Translations under genes and position numbers: made by a program
Shown: piece by piece, positions 8,510 through 17,155 of the stretch
How the letters are laid out: every line of letters starts with the position of its first letter
How positions within the stretch are numbered: position 1 is the stretch's first letter
Source: Rhodoferax sp.
GTDB lineage: Bacteria > Pseudomonadota > Gammaproteobacteria > Burkholderiales > Burkholderiaceae_C
DNA length: 64,000 bases
Assembly: GCF_030653815.1 (NCBI RefSeq)
Contig: NZ_JAURYQ010000008.1
Location: 1-64,000, forward strand
Reading direction: 5' to 3'
The notes under the pieces: model-generated
Seen by the model: the letters and a program-made list of their open reading frames with translations, nothing else
Database searches by the model: none
Told to the model about the DNA's origin: nothing

Positions 8510-10582
8510 TCAGGAATGGTTAAATTTTTGTACCCAGGGAATGAAGTCAGTTAGGGGCATGGGCTTGGCAACGCCGTAACCCTGCACAAAATCGCACTGA
8601 TTGGACTTGAGCCAGGCCAGTTCTTCGGCGGTCTCGGCGCCCTCGGCAACCACCGATAGCCCCAACTCCCGGCATAAAAGAATGGTGGAACGAACGATAG
8701 CGGCGTTTCTGGGGGTGACATCAACGGCGGTGACAAAGGTACGGTCGATCTTGAGTTCATCCACCGGCAAAGTCTTGACGTAGGCCAGCGAGGACTGACC
8801 TGTGCCGTAGTCGTCAATGGACAGTTTGAGTCCGAAGGCTGAAAGTTCATTCAAATGCCTGAGCGCCAATTCCGGCTCATCCATCAAGGCGCTTTCAGTA
8901 ATTTCAAGACAAAGTTGCTCCGCAGACATGCCCGACTGCATCAGTAAGCGCTGGATATCTTCCACCAAGCCATGATTCAACAAATCACGGGTGGACAGGT
9001 TGACCGATACCACCGGTGAAATTCCTGAGTGCCGCCAATCGGCTGCATCTTCAATCACCTGGCGGAGCACCCAGGGCGTGATCTCGCGAATAAAACCTGT
9101 CTGCTCGGCAAATGGAATGAATTGCATCGGCGGGATCAGGCCCTTGACCGGATGCCGCCAGCGGATCAGTGCTTCAACCGCGGTAACTTTGTTCTGCTTC
9201 AGGTTCAGCTTGGGCTGGTAGTAAATGATAAATTCACCCTGCACCAAGGCATCGCGCATCTCGCCGAGCAGGGAGAGTTGTTGATGATCGGGTTCGTTGT
9301 CCAGTTCGGAGACAAAAACCATGCTATCTTGGCGATGCTTGGCAACAGTCATGGCCACATTGACATGCCGCAGCAGCGTGGTGATCTCGGTGCCATCCTG
9401 TGGGTACAGCGTGACACCCACACTGGCGTCAATGTCCAGGCGCTGACCAGTGATTGTCATGGGCGCCCGCACGGCTGCCAGAATTTGTTGCACCTTGTCT
9501 GCCGCCGTCAGCTGGTCAACGCCAGCCAACATGATGGCAAACTTGTCACCCCAAAGACGGGCCACCAGGCTGGATTCTCCTGCTGAGCGCGTGATGCGCA
9601 AGGCTACTTGACACAACAGGTGATCACCCACCTTGTAGCCCAACGCGTTGTTGATCGGCGCGAAGCGGTCCACATTCAGCAACATCAAGGCGCCCGACGC
9701 GTTGCTGACACGCGCGTCGAACAATTCCATAAAACGGGTGCGATTGGGCAGATCAGTCAATGGGTCGATATAGGCCAGGCGCAGAATTTTTTCTTCTCGG
9801 TTGGAGATGCTGTCACGCATCACGCGCAGCGCGCGCAGCAGAGCGCCGACTTCATCGCGACGTCCGTTCGGCACATCCTGGCGATAGTCACCGCTGGCAA
9901 TTACCTTGGCAATGGACACGGCTTTTTGTAAAGGCAAGACAATGCCGCGCGCAACAGCCCAGGCCAGGCCGGTGCCGGCGACCAGCGCGCAAAGCGCCAA
10001 CAAAACCACCAGATGTGTGGCCTGGGTCGCTGATTCCCTGAGCTGTTCCAGTCTGGATTGCATCATTTGCTGCAAGTGGGTTTCCAGCGCCCGAGATTCA
10101 AAAAGCAAGGTGTTGAGGACCTTGTGGGTTCGGTCCTCGAAGTGGGTGCGCGCTTTGGTCGGTCCTTCGATCTCCAGCAATTCAACTGTTTCCTGCAGCA
10201 ACGTGGCATAGCGCTGCTGCAAGTCGGTGACCTGCCCGATGTAACTCTGAAGGTCGGCGGCAAGCCCGGTTTGAGCCAGGTCATGGACCGCTTTGGCGGA
10301 TGCCGCCATCTCTTCATCCATGGCGGCATACAGCGGCACGCGTTGGTCGCGCTCGGGGGTCTGCAACAGTTTGAGCAAATCGATTGCCGCGGCTTGCGCG
10401 TGCAGATTCATGCTTTGGGCCATAAACACACGGCGCGCCTGGTAGTTGACAATCTCCTGGGTGGTGGCGGTCAGGACTTCCAGCCGTTGCAAGGACACCG
10501 CCGCGACTGCCAACAACAGTCCGAGCAGCACCGAGAACGCCAGAATCAGGCGAGCGCGAATGGATGCAAAGTGGATCGTCAT
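8510..10582 (-). CDS. Membrane HAMP-GGDEF-EAL signalling protein, probable c-di-GMP phosphodiesterase
   Basis: About 690 residues. The order is an N-terminal membrane helix, a periplasmic helical sensor resembling a four-helix bundle (roughly 40-185), a second membrane helix, HAMP, GGDEF and EAL. In the GGDEF domain the signature is replaced by LWGDKFA, so diguanylate cyclase activity is probably lost. In the EAL domain VEALIRW, NLSTRD, EITESAL and the IDDYGTGQSS segment are intact, so c-di-GMP hydrolysis is likely. I chose the ATG at 10580-10582 because the membrane helix follows directly. It starts 11 bp after the DUF3179 gene, on the same strand. Confidence 0.88.
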   Translation of the reverse strand: MTIHFASIRARLILAFSVLLGLLLAVAAVSLQRLEVLTATTQEIVNYQARRVFMAQSMNLHAQAAAIDLLKLLQTPERDQRVPLYAAMDEEMAASAKAVHDLAQTGLAADLQSYIGQVTDLQQRYATLLQETVELLEIEGPTKARTHFEDRTHKVLNTLLFESRALETHLQQMMQSRLEQLRESATQATHLVVLLALCALVAGTGLAWAVARGIVLPLQKAVSIAKVIASGDYRQDVPNGRRDEVGALLRALRVMRDSISNREEKILRLAYIDPLTDLPNRTRFMELFDARVSNASGALMLLNVDRFAPINNALGYKVGDHLLCQVALRITRSAGESSLVARLWGDKFAIMLAGVDQLTAADKVQQILAAVRAPMTITGQRLDIDASVGVTLYPQDGTEITTLLRHVNVAMTVAKHRQDSMVFVSELDNEPDHQQLSLLGEMRDALVQGEFIIYYQPKLNLKQNKVTAVEALIRWRHPVKGLIPPMQFIPFAEQTGFIREITPWVLRQVIEDAADWRHSGISPVVSVNLSTRDLLNHGLVEDIQRLLMQSGMSAEQLCLEITESALMDEPELALRHLNELSAFGLKLSIDDYGTGQSSLAYVKTLPVDELKIDRTFVTAVDVTPRNAAIVRSTILLCRELGLSVVAEGAETAEELAWLKSNQCDFVQGYGVAKPMPLTDFIPWVQKFNHS

Positions 10583-10593
10583 GGTCGGCGGAT

Positions 10594-11532
10594 TTATTTT
10601 GCCCGGAATATTTTGGTGTCCGGATGAAACGTGTACCACGCAAACCAGTACCCTACCACGCCCGGCAATTGCCGGCCATCCGCCGCGTGAACGGTGGCAC
10701 GCGCGGCGGCACGGTCAAAGCGGATTGTCAACCGGGTGCCGCCAAGCTGGTCGGTCACGACGCCGCTCGTTTTACCGAGCTCGACAAACGGATAAGCCTT
10801 GGCGATGGTGCCAATTTGAATCCCCAGCACCCGTTCCTTGGGGTGAAAACCAGCGGAGCGGAAGGCCAGCGGAAATAATATCTGGTTGCTGCTGTCATAG
10901 CCGGCATAGGGGTCGCGTCCGTAGGCGCGTGATGCACCGGTATCGGTTGAAAGAATGACCGTGGCCGGGTGGCTTTGGCGCCAATCCGCCCAACTGGTGT
11001 GGGTCAATGGCAGCATGCGCAATTGCCGACCCTTCATGGGTCCACTGATCGCCTGCCCCAGCAGTTGCGACCACAGCGATTGGGTTTGTCGGTCATACAT
11101 CAGCACGTCGCTGTTATAGAGCAGACCGGAGACCCCAAAACTCAAGGCATGCCCATCGACCTGACCATCAAATGCAACACCAGTACCGCAAAGTGGACAA
11201 AACGTGAGGGTCACCACCTCATCGCCAAAACGGTCGTTCACCACCTCATGCCAGTTCAGAATACGAATCGGGTAGGCCCGTGCAACGCTGTTGCGCACCA
11301 GACCAAGCACCTGGTCGTCCGCACGCATGAAGGTGGCCAGTGCTGCCGGCAAAAACCTGGGTTTGTCGATGGACGGAATACCATCCCTGGGCGGGCCGCC
11401 CGCGTGAATTTGATCTGCCGGAATCGACGCCCCCCGCAGATCAAAACCGTTCATTTCCTGCGCTTGCAGCGTCGCCGCTGCCAGGGCAACCAGGCCTGTT
11501 GTCAGGAGGTTAAGGATGGTGCGCTGAGCCAT
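10594..11532 (-). CDS. DUF3179 exported protein
   Basis: About 312 residues, beginning with a signal peptide (MAQRTILNLLTTGLVALAAATLQAQ). It contains the VTLTFCPLCGTGVAFDG motif and the LYNSDVLMYDRQTQSLWSQL segment characteristic of DUF3179. Function is not established; the CPLCG motif could bind metal or form a disulfide. An ATG at 11530-11532 is preferred over one 11 codons upstream because the signal peptide begins there. It is 16 bp after the patatin gene and 11 bp before the EAL gene. Confidence 0.85.
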   Translation of the reverse strand: MAQRTILNLLTTGLVALAAATLQAQEMNGFDLRGASIPADQIHAGGPPRDGIPSIDKPRFLPAALATFMRADDQVLGLVRNSVARAYPIRILNWHEVVNDRFGDEVVTLTFCPLCGTGVAFDGQVDGHALSFGVSGLLYNSDVLMYDRQTQSLWSQLLGQAISGPMKGRQLRMLPLTHTSWADWRQSHPATVILSTDTGASRAYGRDPYAGYDSSNQILFPLAFRSAGFHPKERVLGIQIGTIAKAYPFVELGKTSGVVTDQLGGTRLTIRFDRAAARATVHAADGRQLPGVVGYWFAWYTFHPDTKIFRAK

Positions 11533-11548
11533 CTGTCGTGTGCTCGCG

Positions 11549-12649
11549 TCAGGGATGGACCACAATGCCCATCACCGGATCAATCGCATCATTCCACGGT
11601 GCTTCTGAAATTTTGCGCTTTGCAAACTCGCGCCCGGCATTCCAACGCTCTCGAATACCACTTGGCGTGAAGTCAAGGTCTTTGGTGTGATCCTCGCCGC
11701 GCAGTGCCGCCGCCTGCATGGGCAACACGTGCATCACCGTGCCGCAGCCCCACCCCAGCAATTCCCTGGCCTCCGGCGTGCCCCGTGCCTGCGCTGGCAG
11801 CAAGCGCCCCAACTCGCGCACCACATGGCGCAGGTGGTGAATCTGTTGTTGTCGCGCTGTGTGACTTTCGGCGCGGCTGGCAAACTGGATGTCTTTCATG
11901 CGGCTGCTGACGTGCGCCAGGGTCACTGGCAGGTCACCGGCCTGTTGCCATAACTGGGCCGCAAATATGACCGCGTCGCGCCGTGGGTTGTCGTCCATAA
12001 CCACCTCGATTGGGGTGTTGGAGTAGATGCCGCCGTCCCAATAATGCTCCCCCTCAATCTCTACTGCCGGAAAAGCCGGCGGCAACGCACCGGATGCCAT
12101 CACGTGCTCGAGCCCCATGGCGTCATCACGGCTGTCAAAGTAGCGCATGCGCCCGGACGCGACATGGACCGCGCCCAGGGTCAAGCGGGTTGTTCCCTGC
12201 GCGATCAGTCCGAAATTGACGAGTCGATCTAATGTGTCACGCAGCGGGGCAGTGTTGTAATAACTGGCATTGGCAATGCCAAGTGGCACCTGTGCGCCAA
12301 AGTGCGCAGGCAGGTTGGGCGCAAAGAAGCCGGGGATCCCCGACGACACAGCGCCCAAGTTGTGCACCAGCTTGCCCAGGCCAAAGGCGTCCCAAATCTC
12401 CGAGGAGGTATGGGCGCTGGCCACTTGCTGCCAGAACTCGCGCAAGCGGTCCAGCCGATTGGCGGGCTTGTTGCCCGCGATGATGGCTCCATTGATGGCC
12501 CCAATCGAGGTGCCCACCACCCAGTCAGGCTCAATGCCAGCCTCATGCATGGCCTCATACACACCGGCCTGAAAGGCCCCCAGTGCGCCGCCGCCTTGCA
12601 TGACCAGTACGACTTGGCCAGGGAGTTTGTTTGATGTGGTTTTTGTCAT
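11549..12649 (-). CDS. Patatin-like phospholipase (DUF3734 type)
   Basis: A 366-residue protein with the patatin oxyanion loop MQGGGALGAFQAG (about 17-29), the nucleophile elbow GTSIG (about 46-50) and the catalytic DGG of DGGIYSNTP, so the Ser-Asp dyad is intact. The C-terminal half matches the DUF3734 domain found in patatins linked to polyhydroxybutyrate metabolism. It is likely a lipid or polyester hydrolase. It is packed between acetoacetate decarboxylase (3 bp) and the DUF3179 gene. With bdhA and adc it forms a familiar Burkholderiales cluster, suggesting a role in 3-hydroxybutyrate or storage-polymer use. Confidence 0.9.
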   Translation of the reverse strand: MTKTTSNKLPGQVVLVMQGGGALGAFQAGVYEAMHEAGIEPDWVVGTSIGAINGAIIAGNKPANRLDRLREFWQQVASAHTSSEIWDAFGLGKLVHNLGAVSSGIPGFFAPNLPAHFGAQVPLGIANASYYNTAPLRDTLDRLVNFGLIAQGTTRLTLGAVHVASGRMRYFDSRDDAMGLEHVMASGALPPAFPAVEIEGEHYWDGGIYSNTPIEVVMDDNPRRDAVIFAAQLWQQAGDLPVTLAHVSSRMKDIQFASRAESHTARQQQIHHLRHVVRELGRLLPAQARGTPEARELLGWGCGTVMHVLPMQAAALRGEDHTKDLDFTPSGIRERWNAGREFAKRKISEAPWNDAIDPVMGIVVHP

Positions 12650-12652
12650 GGT

Positions 12653-13447
12653 TCATGCTCCTGTGGGTAGGGCCGCTACGGGGGCCAGATAGTCGTGCAA
12701 TACGCGGCCGTACGGCAGCGTCAAATTGGCGATGAAATGCAGGCCACCCATGGCCTTGCGTACCGGCAAATCAGCCACCGGCGCATTGGCATGGGGCACC
12801 AGATGCAGCCGCGCCGGGCCTGACCAGGCACCTTGCACGGCAATGTCCGTCAGGTTATAGGCCACCAGCTGGGCAATGGCAAGTTCACCGTCCACGCCAG
12901 GAATGAGTTTGAGGTTGACTTGGGTTTTACTCATTTTTTCAATGATGGATGCCGAGGAGCACTGCTTCTTGCCCGCCACGTCGTAGAGCAAATGCTGGTG
13001 CTTGTAACCCATGGTGCCCACGGCCACTTGAACACCAGCGTAATCCAGCGTGCCTGTCAGCGTGTCCTGCACCACGGCCAACTTGGGCTGACCGTGCTTT
13101 TTCGGGAAGCCCCAAATCTCACGCCCACCGGCAATCGGCGGCTCATCGTCGAGGTACATTTGAGCCGTGAAGTTCACATGTTCACCCCGGTACAGCGCCG
13201 GGATCACGACCCCTGACTCGGTGTAACTGCCAAACCCGGCAGAGTCGGGCATGCGGATGAACTCGTAGAGCACGGTATTGCTACCGTCGGGCTCCAGCGG
13301 TTCTGGCAAGGCATCACGAATGGCCTGTGGGTCTGACTCGTAAGTGATGATCAGGTATTCGCGGTCAATGAAGCGGTAGGGGCCACGGGGATACGATGGC
13401 GATGCTGCCGGCATCGACGGCAATTGAAGAATGTCCTGGCTATTCAT
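12653..13447 (-). CDS. adc: Acetoacetate decarboxylase
   Basis: A 264-residue protein of the acetoacetate decarboxylase family. GREIWGFPKKHG carries the Schiff-base lysine pair, and YRGEHVNFTAQMYLDDEPPI precedes it as in known enzymes. It converts acetoacetate to acetone and CO2 in the cytoplasm. It starts 14 bp after the 3-hydroxybutyrate dehydrogenase gene and ends 3 bp before the patatin gene. The likely route is 3-hydroxybutyrate to acetoacetate to acetone, though some family members act on other beta-keto acids. Confidence 0.9.
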   Translation of the reverse strand: MNSQDILQLPSMPAASPSYPRGPYRFIDREYLIITYESDPQAIRDALPEPLEPDGSNTVLYEFIRMPDSAGFGSYTESGVVIPALYRGEHVNFTAQMYLDDEPPIAGGREIWGFPKKHGQPKLAVVQDTLTGTLDYAGVQVAVGTMGYKHQHLLYDVAGKKQCSSASIIEKMSKTQVNLKLIPGVDGELAIAQLVAYNLTDIAVQGAWSGPARLHLVPHANAPVADLPVRKAMGGLHFIANLTLPYGRVLHDYLAPVAALPTGA

Positions 13448-13461
13448 GTGGAAGGGTGCCT

Positions 13462-14244
13462 TCAGTGGGCCGTCCAGCCGCCATCAATCGGAATCACCGC
13501 CCCGGTGATAGAGGCGGCCGCCTCGCTGGCCAGAAAGCCTGCAAGGGCTGCCACCTGCTCGACGGTGACAAATTTCTTGGTTGGCTGGGCGGCGAGCAGT
13601 ACGTTCTGAATAACCTCGGCCTCGGTGATACCGCGCGCTTTGGCCGTTTCTGGAATCTGTTTTTCTACCAGGGGGGTCCAGACATAACCGGGGCAAACGG
13701 CATTGACGGTGATGCCTTGTTCGGCCACTTCCAACGCCACCGTTTTAGTCAACCCAGCAATGCCGTGTTTGGCCGCCACATAGGCCGACTTGAAGGGCGA
13801 GGCCACCAATGCATGGGCGGATGCCACCTGGATGATGCGGCCCCACTGTTTCTTTTTCATATGCGGCAAGGCCAGCCGTGTGGTGTGAAAAGCCGAAGTC
13901 AGATTGATGGCAAGAATGGCATCCCACTTGGCCGTTGGAAATTCGTCCACCGGGGCCACAAACTGGATACCCGCGTTGTTGACCAGAATGTCCACGCCAC
14001 CAAACTCGGTATTCACGGATGCGAACATGGCCTCAATCGCCTCGGGTTGGCTCATGTCGGCCCCATGGAAACGCACTTTGACCGGGTAAGTGGCCTCCAG
14101 GCGAGCTCGGGTGGCCTCGATCTCGGTGGCATCACCCATGCCGTTAAGCACGATGTTGGCCCCACTTTTGGCAAATTGTTCGGCAATACCCAGGCCAATG
14201 CCGCTGGTTGATCCGGTGATGAGTGCTGTTTTTCCTGTGAACAT
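13462..14244 (-). CDS. bdhA: 3-hydroxybutyrate dehydrogenase (short-chain dehydrogenase)
   Basis: A 260-residue SDR with the NAD-binding GSTSGIGLGIA (about 10-20), NNAG, and the catalytic Ser-Tyr-Lys set in ASAHALVASPFKSAYVAAKHG. The C-terminal GFLASEAAASITGAVIPIDGGW is typical of bacterial 3-hydroxybutyrate dehydrogenases. It oxidises 3-hydroxybutyrate to acetoacetate, a step in polyhydroxybutyrate use. I chose the ATG at 14242-14244, where the family starts. It is the first gene of the bdhA-adc-patatin run, with an AraC-type regulator gene 159 bp upstream on the same strand. Confidence 0.92.
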   Translation of the reverse strand: MFTGKTALITGSTSGIGLGIAEQFAKSGANIVLNGMGDATEIEATRARLEATYPVKVRFHGADMSQPEAIEAMFASVNTEFGGVDILVNNAGIQFVAPVDEFPTAKWDAILAINLTSAFHTTRLALPHMKKKQWGRIIQVASAHALVASPFKSAYVAAKHGIAGLTKTVALEVAEQGITVNAVCPGYVWTPLVEKQIPETAKARGITEAEVIQNVLLAAQPTKKFVTVEQVAALAGFLASEAAASITGAVIPIDGGWTAH

Positions 14245-14403
14245 GAGGGGTTCCTTGAAGAGAATTGCGGCCGTGTTCACGGCCTGGCCTGACATCAAAC
14301 GGGCGTTCGATGCTTCTTCAAGTTAGTCGATGCTCTGCACGCAATGATTACAGGCGCACAGATGTAATTTGAACCCTACGTCTCGTTTTATGAACCGATC
14401 GTC

Positions 14404-15249
14404 TCATGCAGACACGGCAGTTATGGCTTCTTCCTCACCCCTGAGCCATTCAGTGGGTGAGCACCCTAACTTGCGTACGAAGGCCCGCGTCAGCGCGCTG
14501 GCGCTGCCGTAGCCTACGTCGTCTGCCACATGTTTGAGTTGCCGCCCCTTTTTGAGCAGCCCCTGCGCCGTCATCACGCGCCAGGATGCCAGATAGTCAG
14601 CCGGGGTAACGCCGGTGACCTCACGAAAGCGCACAGCAAAGCGCGCCCGTGACATGCCCGCCAATGCAGCCATGCTGGATAAATCACGCTCCTGCGCAGG
14701 GTCGTCATGAATGGCGGTGATGGTTTTGGCCAATCGGGCATCGGCCAAACCTGCCAAGGTGCCGCCTTGCGTCAAACCCTGGTCAATGCAGTAGCGCAGG
14801 AGCCGGATCATCAGCACTTCACACAGGCGGTCCAGCACCGCCTGGCGGCCATTGTGGTTGGCAAAGGCTTCCTCAAACATCAACCCCAACAGTGATTCGA
14901 CACCGGCCAGTTCAGTCAACTTGACCATTACGACGCTCGGCAGAGAATCGGTGATTGGATTGCGACCACCACCGCCAAACTGAACCGTGGCGCAGACCAC
15001 GTCAGCGCCCGCGCGGTCATCCGCCACCAGACGATGCGTATCGGGGCGGGGTAGAAACAACAAGGTGGGCTCGGTGATGTCAAAGACCTCATGCTTCACG
15101 CCGATGACTTGCACCGGACCGCGCCGGATCAAGTGAATGTGTCCGCGCAAACTGTCTTGCGCAAAGTCATGAATGCCGCAGATGTTGCCGGTATAGAACA
15201 CGCCAGCATGCAGGGAAAAATGTGAGAGCAGTGTGGTGAGTCTGTCCAT
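14404..15249 (-). CDS. AraC-family regulator with cupin-type sensor domain
   Basis: A 281-residue regulator. The N-terminal half is a beta-rich cupin-like ligand domain; the C-terminal third has two helix-turn-helix units (SSMAALAGMSRARFAVRFRE and HVADDVGYGSASALTRAFVRK) ending SPTEWLRG, as in AraC proteins of the cupin_6 type. It probably activates a neighbouring operon; bdhA-adc downstream and grxC divergently are both candidates. The ligand is unknown. Confidence 0.85.
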   Translation of the reverse strand: MDRLTTLLSHFSLHAGVFYTGNICGIHDFAQDSLRGHIHLIRRGPVQVIGVKHEVFDITEPTLLFLPRPDTHRLVADDRAGADVVCATVQFGGGGRNPITDSLPSVVMVKLTELAGVESLLGLMFEEAFANHNGRQAVLDRLCEVLMIRLLRYCIDQGLTQGGTLAGLADARLAKTITAIHDDPAQERDLSSMAALAGMSRARFAVRFREVTGVTPADYLASWRVMTAQGLLKKGRQLKHVADDVGYGSASALTRAFVRKLGCSPTEWLRGEEEAITAVSA

Positions 15250-15351
15250 GGCTTTTTTTGATACGAATGGTTATCTTGATGATACTTTGAAACACCTTTC
15301 GTATCGATTCGCCCGGTAAAGTTGAGTTTTCAAACCGAACCGGAGAACACC

Positions 15352-15609
15352 ATGGCAGACATCACGATGTACAGCGCACAGGGTTGCGGCTATTGCCAAA
15401 GCGCTGAGCGTTTGCTAACCCGCAAGGGGGTGGCGCATATCAACAAGATTCGTGTTGACACCGAGCCCGGCTTGTGGGAAGCCATGTCGGCAAAAACCGG
15501 CAGGCGTACCGTGCCGCAAATCTATATTGGGGATTTGCACGTGGGTGGGTTTGATGATTTGAACGCGCTGGACAAGGCGGGGCGGCTGGATGCGCTGTTG
15601 CAAGCTTGA
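15352..15609 (+). CDS. grxC: Glutaredoxin 3-type
   Basis: An 85-residue glutaredoxin with the dithiol site CGYC (usual form CPYC), the TVPQIYIG cis-proline segment and the GGFDDL glutathione-binding turn. It reduces disulfides with glutathione and fits the gor gene nearby. The ATG at 15352-15354 follows GGAGAACACC; an upstream in-frame ATG would add ten non-family residues. It stands upstream of a separate ECF-type promoter. Confidence 0.92.
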   Translation: MADITMYSAQGCGYCQSAERLLTRKGVAHINKIRVDTEPGLWEAMSAKTGRRTVPQIYIGDLHVGGFDDLNALDKAGRLDALLQA

Positions 15610-15616
15610 GGTGCTG

Positions 15617-15645
15617 TGTAAGAAACAGTGATCTGGCAACGTCTA
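15617..15645 (+). promoter_or_regulatory. Predicted ECF-type promoter of the repeat-cytochrome operon
   Basis: TGTAAG (15617-15622) and CGTCTA (15640-15645) are spaced by 17 bp, starting 8 bp after the grxC stop and 54 bp before the cytochrome ATG. The pattern matches four other predicted ECF promoters here, with one changed base in the second box. The leader that follows can form a 5-bp hairpin (GGACC 15654-15658 with GGTCC 15667-15671) with a T-rich loop. Confidence 0.65.
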
Positions 15646-15699
15646 AGCAAGTAGGACCGTTTTTTTGGTCCGACACCCAACCCACTTGAGGAGACATTC

Positions 15700-16380
15700 A
15701 TGAAACAAAATCCGTCCGCCATTCGTTCCGCCATTCTGGCCTCTGTGTTTGGCTTGGCCTGTGGTGCACCGGCTGTCTTTGCGCAAACCCCGTGTGCCCC
15801 GCGTTCGCCCTGCACTGCGCGCAAGAAAAATCCATGCGCCGCCAAGAACCCCTGCGCGGCAAAAAACCCTTGCGCCGCCAAGAATCCATGTGCCGCCAGC
15901 GACAAAGTCAACCCGAAACTGGTGACACGACCCGCTGGCACGAAGTTGGCGCAAGGTAATTCTGTTGAACTGATTGCGCAAGGAAAAAAGCTATTTTCAG
16001 ACCCAAAACTCAGCAGCAACGGGCTGTCTTGCAATACTTGTCACACCGGTGGCGCATCCTTTGCCCAGACATTTGCGCAACCCTATCCCCACTTCGTTCA
16101 AATGGCTGATGACAAAGGTGGTCTGAAAAAGATTGCCCTCGACGAAATGGTGCAGTTTTGCATCGTGGCACCGATGGCGGCAAAGCCCCTGGCCTGGGAT
16201 TCTCGCGAGCTGGCGGCCTTGACAGCGTACACCGCCGAAATACAAAAAACCTTCAAGTACAAATCCGGTGCGGCAGCTAACAATCCGTGTGCGGCCAAGA
16301 ACCCCTGTGCTGCTAAGAACCCATGTGCAGCAAAAAACCCGTGTGCCGCCAAAAAGAATCCCTGCACAGCCAAGATGTGA
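15700..16380 (+). CDS. Exported cytochrome c flanked by Cys-rich KNPCAA repeats
   Basis: A 226-residue protein with a signal peptide ending near APAVFAQ. The middle (about 85-185) is a monohaem cytochrome c domain with LSCNTCHTGG as the haem-attachment site and KLFSDPKLSSNG before it, as in small periplasmic cytochromes. On both sides lie tandem repeats: four KNPCAA units before the domain, and five NPC units after it ending KKNPCTAKM. With the extra Cys at the N-terminus, 11 non-haem cysteines sit in the arms. The spacing resembles Cys-rich metallophore precursors. It is probably a periplasmic redox protein with metal-binding or modified-cysteine arms. The combination is one I do not know from described proteins. 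Confidence 0.85.
   Translation: MKQNPSAIRSAILASVFGLACGAPAVFAQTPCAPRSPCTARKKNPCAAKNPCAAKNPCAAKNPCAASDKVNPKLVTRPAGTKLAQGNSVELIAQGKKLFSDPKLSSNGLSCNTCHTGGASFAQTFAQPYPHFVQMADDKGGLKKIALDEMVQFCIVAPMAAKPLAWDSRELAALTAYTAEIQKTFKYKSGAAANNPCAAKNPCAAKNPCAAKNPCAAKKNPCTAKM
15826..15897 (+). repeat. Four in-frame 18-bp repeats encoding KNPCAA (N-terminal arm)
   Basis: Four tandem copies of an 18-bp unit translate as Lys-Asn-Pro-Cys-Ala-Ala. Codons vary between copies (AAT/AAC, CCA/CCC/CCT, TGC/TGT), so the peptide rather than the DNA has been conserved. Confidence 0.9.
16282..16377 (+). repeat. Five in-frame repeats encoding NPCAAK (C-terminal arm)
   Basis: Five copies of Asn-Pro-Cys follow the cytochrome domain, four spaced by AAK and the last by AAKK, then Thr-Ala-Lys-Met and the stop. 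This mirrors the N-terminal arm and again shows synonymous codon changes between copies. Confidence 0.9.
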
Positions 16381-16399
16381 TGACTGACAGGCTGTCGTT

Positions 16400-17116
16400 G
16401 TGAACGATCTGCAACCCTTGTCGCATGACGATTTGCTGGCCATGCGCGCTGCCGGTGCGGAAATCACCGAGTGTTACCGCGTGCTGACCAAGGCCGAACG
16501 CAACATTGTGGGCGAGGTGCTGCGCGGGGAAGGCGAGTTTGTGGAGCTGAACCACTTCCCCGACGACGATGTGTTTGACCGCGACACCCAGTCACAGTAT
16601 TACTACCATGCACACCGTGGACTCGACGGCGAACACGGCCACTTTCACACGTTTTTGCGCCCGCCCGGCATGCCCGACGGTATGCAACCAATTGAGCACA
16701 AAAATGCCACTGAGCCATGGCCAGACGGACGTGATGCGCTATCACATTTGATAGGTATCTCGATGGATTCTTATGGTTTTCCGATCGGACTGTTCACCAC
16801 CAACCGCTGGGTGACCAATGAGGCCTGGTACAGCGCCGCGGATGTGATGCAACTGCTGGAGCGCTTTCAGATTGACCACGCCGCCCCATCGTGGCCGGTG
16901 AACCGCTGGATCAGTGCCATGTTTGTGCTGTTTCGTCCCCAAATGCGCCAGTTGTTATCGCAACGCGATGCCACCGTGGCACAGTGGGCCGCGCAGCATC
17001 CGGGCACCGATGTGTTTGAGGACCGGGCACTGGACATCACCAGTTGGGTGGCTATCTCGGTGGCAGGACAGATCAGCAGCGTGGATGCTCTTTTGACCGA
17101 AGACAAACAGCCCTAA
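16400..17116 (+). CDS. His-rich DUF6969-like protein, copy 1
   Basis: A 238-residue soluble-looking protein with no signal peptide. The central QYYYHAHRGLDGEHGHFHTF segment has five histidines spaced as a probable metal site. Flanking conserved parts are FVELNHFPDDDV, GISMDSYGFPIGLFTTNRWVT and the Trp-rich VNRWISAM. The copy at 27099-27806 aligns over its full length, including EHGHxHxF. Both copies follow Cys-rich repeat proteins in predicted ECF operons. I believe the family is catalogued as DUF6969 (from memory). The start is the GTG at 16400; a weak ribosome site leaves it uncertain. Function is unknown; I infer a role in handling the Cys-rich partner. Confidence 0.75.
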   Translation: MNDLQPLSHDDLLAMRAAGAEITECYRVLTKAERNIVGEVLRGEGEFVELNHFPDDDVFDRDTQSQYYYHAHRGLDGEHGHFHTFLRPPGMPDGMQPIEHKNATEPWPDGRDALSHLIGISMDSYGFPIGLFTTNRWVTNEAWYSAADVMQLLERFQIDHAAPSWPVNRWISAMFVLFRPQMRQLLSQRDATVAQWAAQHPGTDVFEDRALDITSWVAISVAGQISSVDALLTEDKQP

Positions 17117-17155
17117 TACCCCCGATGTCTTATCAATCACACAGGGAACCTCACC

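Noticed and set aside
8510..10582. The EAL protein as LapD, to partner the LapG-like protease
   Set aside because: The periplasmic part looks like a four-helix bundle rather than the LapD output domain, and the EAL motifs are intact, whereas LapD is catalytically dead. The genes are 12 kb apart.
15522..16034. Long minus-strand open frame opposite the cytochrome repeats
   Set aside because: It is the mirror of a low-complexity, high-GC coding region; repeats such as AAQGFL only reflect the KNPCAA codons. No start site or context supports it.
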